From Streptomyces ortus (GTDB lineage: Bacteria > Actinomycetota > Actinomycetes > Streptomycetales > Streptomycetaceae), in assembly GCF_026341275.1 (NCBI RefSeq), contig NZ_JAIFZO010000002.1:136361-200360 (forward strand): a stretch of DNA of 64,000 nt, in the 5' to 3' direction. The stretch's first letter is position 1. Every line of letters begins with the position of its first letter. The notes below the pieces were generated by a model. It did not search any database. It was not told where the DNA came from and was given only the letters and a program-made list of their open reading frames with translations. The translations under genes were made by a program, and so were the position numbers. Shown here piece after piece: positions 63,833-64,000 of this stretch.

Positions 63833-64000
63833 GCGAGCCGATCACCCAGCACATCGAGGTCTTCGGCCGGGTCCAGGGCGTGGGTTTCCGGCCGTTCGTG
63901 CACCGGACGGCGAACGCTCTCGGCCTCGAAGGATGGGTGCGCAACGTCGACGGGCATGTCGCGCTGACCGTCCGCGGCCGTCCGGACGCCCTGCGCGAAC
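63829..64000 (+). CDS. hypF: HypF carbamoyltransferase, N-terminal part (cut by window end)
   Basis: The first 57 residues of HypF, which makes the cyanide ligands of [NiFe]-hydrogenase from carbamoyl phosphate. The acylphosphatase domain is unmistakable: IEVFGRVQGVGFRPFVHRTANALGLEGWVRNVDGHV. Its ATG overlaps the protease stop. The remainder lies outside the window. Confidence 0.93.
   Translation, partial: MSEPITQHIEVFGRVQGVGFRPFVHRTANALGLEGWVRNVDGHVALTVRGRPDALRE

Overview
The window is high-GC actinobacterial chromosome, almost certainly Streptomyces. Strong G/C at third codon positions, many GTG/TTG starts, ATGA/GTGA stop-start overlaps, Tat-exported proteins, ROK, GntR, LAL and SigJ-type regulators, and the dispersed GGGGCGCGGGGAAC intergenic repeat all fit that genus. 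I saw no tRNA, rRNA, CRISPR array, complete insertion sequence or replication origin. All calls come from reading the sequence and its translations; no database search was possible.

Layout: (1) 176-8456, minus strand: a seven-gene, tightly packed operon that looks like a small uncharacterised biosynthetic cluster. It encodes an alpha-oxoamine synthase, a DAO-type flavoprotein, an SDR, a UDP-glucuronate decarboxylase-like epimerase, a class I aminotransferase, an EamA/RarD exporter and a UDP-glucose dehydrogenase. A 760-bp regulatory gap and a LAL-like LuxR regulator that lacks a visible P-loop (9217-11754) follow. (2) 11792-23679: a lipase remnant, a methyltransferase, a degenerate Fic-type toxin/antitoxin pair, a MacB/FtsX-type ABC exporter, a GNAT, two CNNM/CorC-type membrane proteins, an SGNH hydrolase and an MMPL transporter. 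(3) 24261-27811: an OmpR-type two-component system divergent from a low-GC Tat-exported amidohydrolase. A shared TAAY-N7-TCAGGTT motif lies before MMPL, the amidohydrolase and the response regulator itself. (4) 28072-40490: purB, mug, an ABC-2-type transporter divergent from a NarL-type two-component system, ROK and GntR regulators, a SigJ/ECF41-type sigma factor, an alpha/beta hydrolase and PhoD.

(5) 40672-44828: a SWIM zinc-finger protein and a large helical-repeat protein behind a near-perfect PafBC-type (RecA-independent DNA-damage) promoter, probably leaderless. (6) 44937-52009: an ACT-GNAT fusion, a gamma-family PLP lyase divergent from its probable Lrp regulator, a DUF885 peptidase, an SDR and an orphan Imm21 protein. 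(7) 52010-56261: sbcCD. (8) 56445-64000: a block suggesting low-oxygen metabolism. It holds pyruvate formate-lyase and its activase, divergent GAPDH, a P1B-5-like metal ATPase with a C-terminal hemerythrin domain, a hydrogenase maturation protease and the start of hypF. Two DevR/OsdR-like boxes lie between pflB and gap.

The points most worth following are the unassigned cluster at the left, the three-site motif around the two-component system, the DNA-damage promoter in front of the SWIM operon, and the anaerobic/metal block at the right end.
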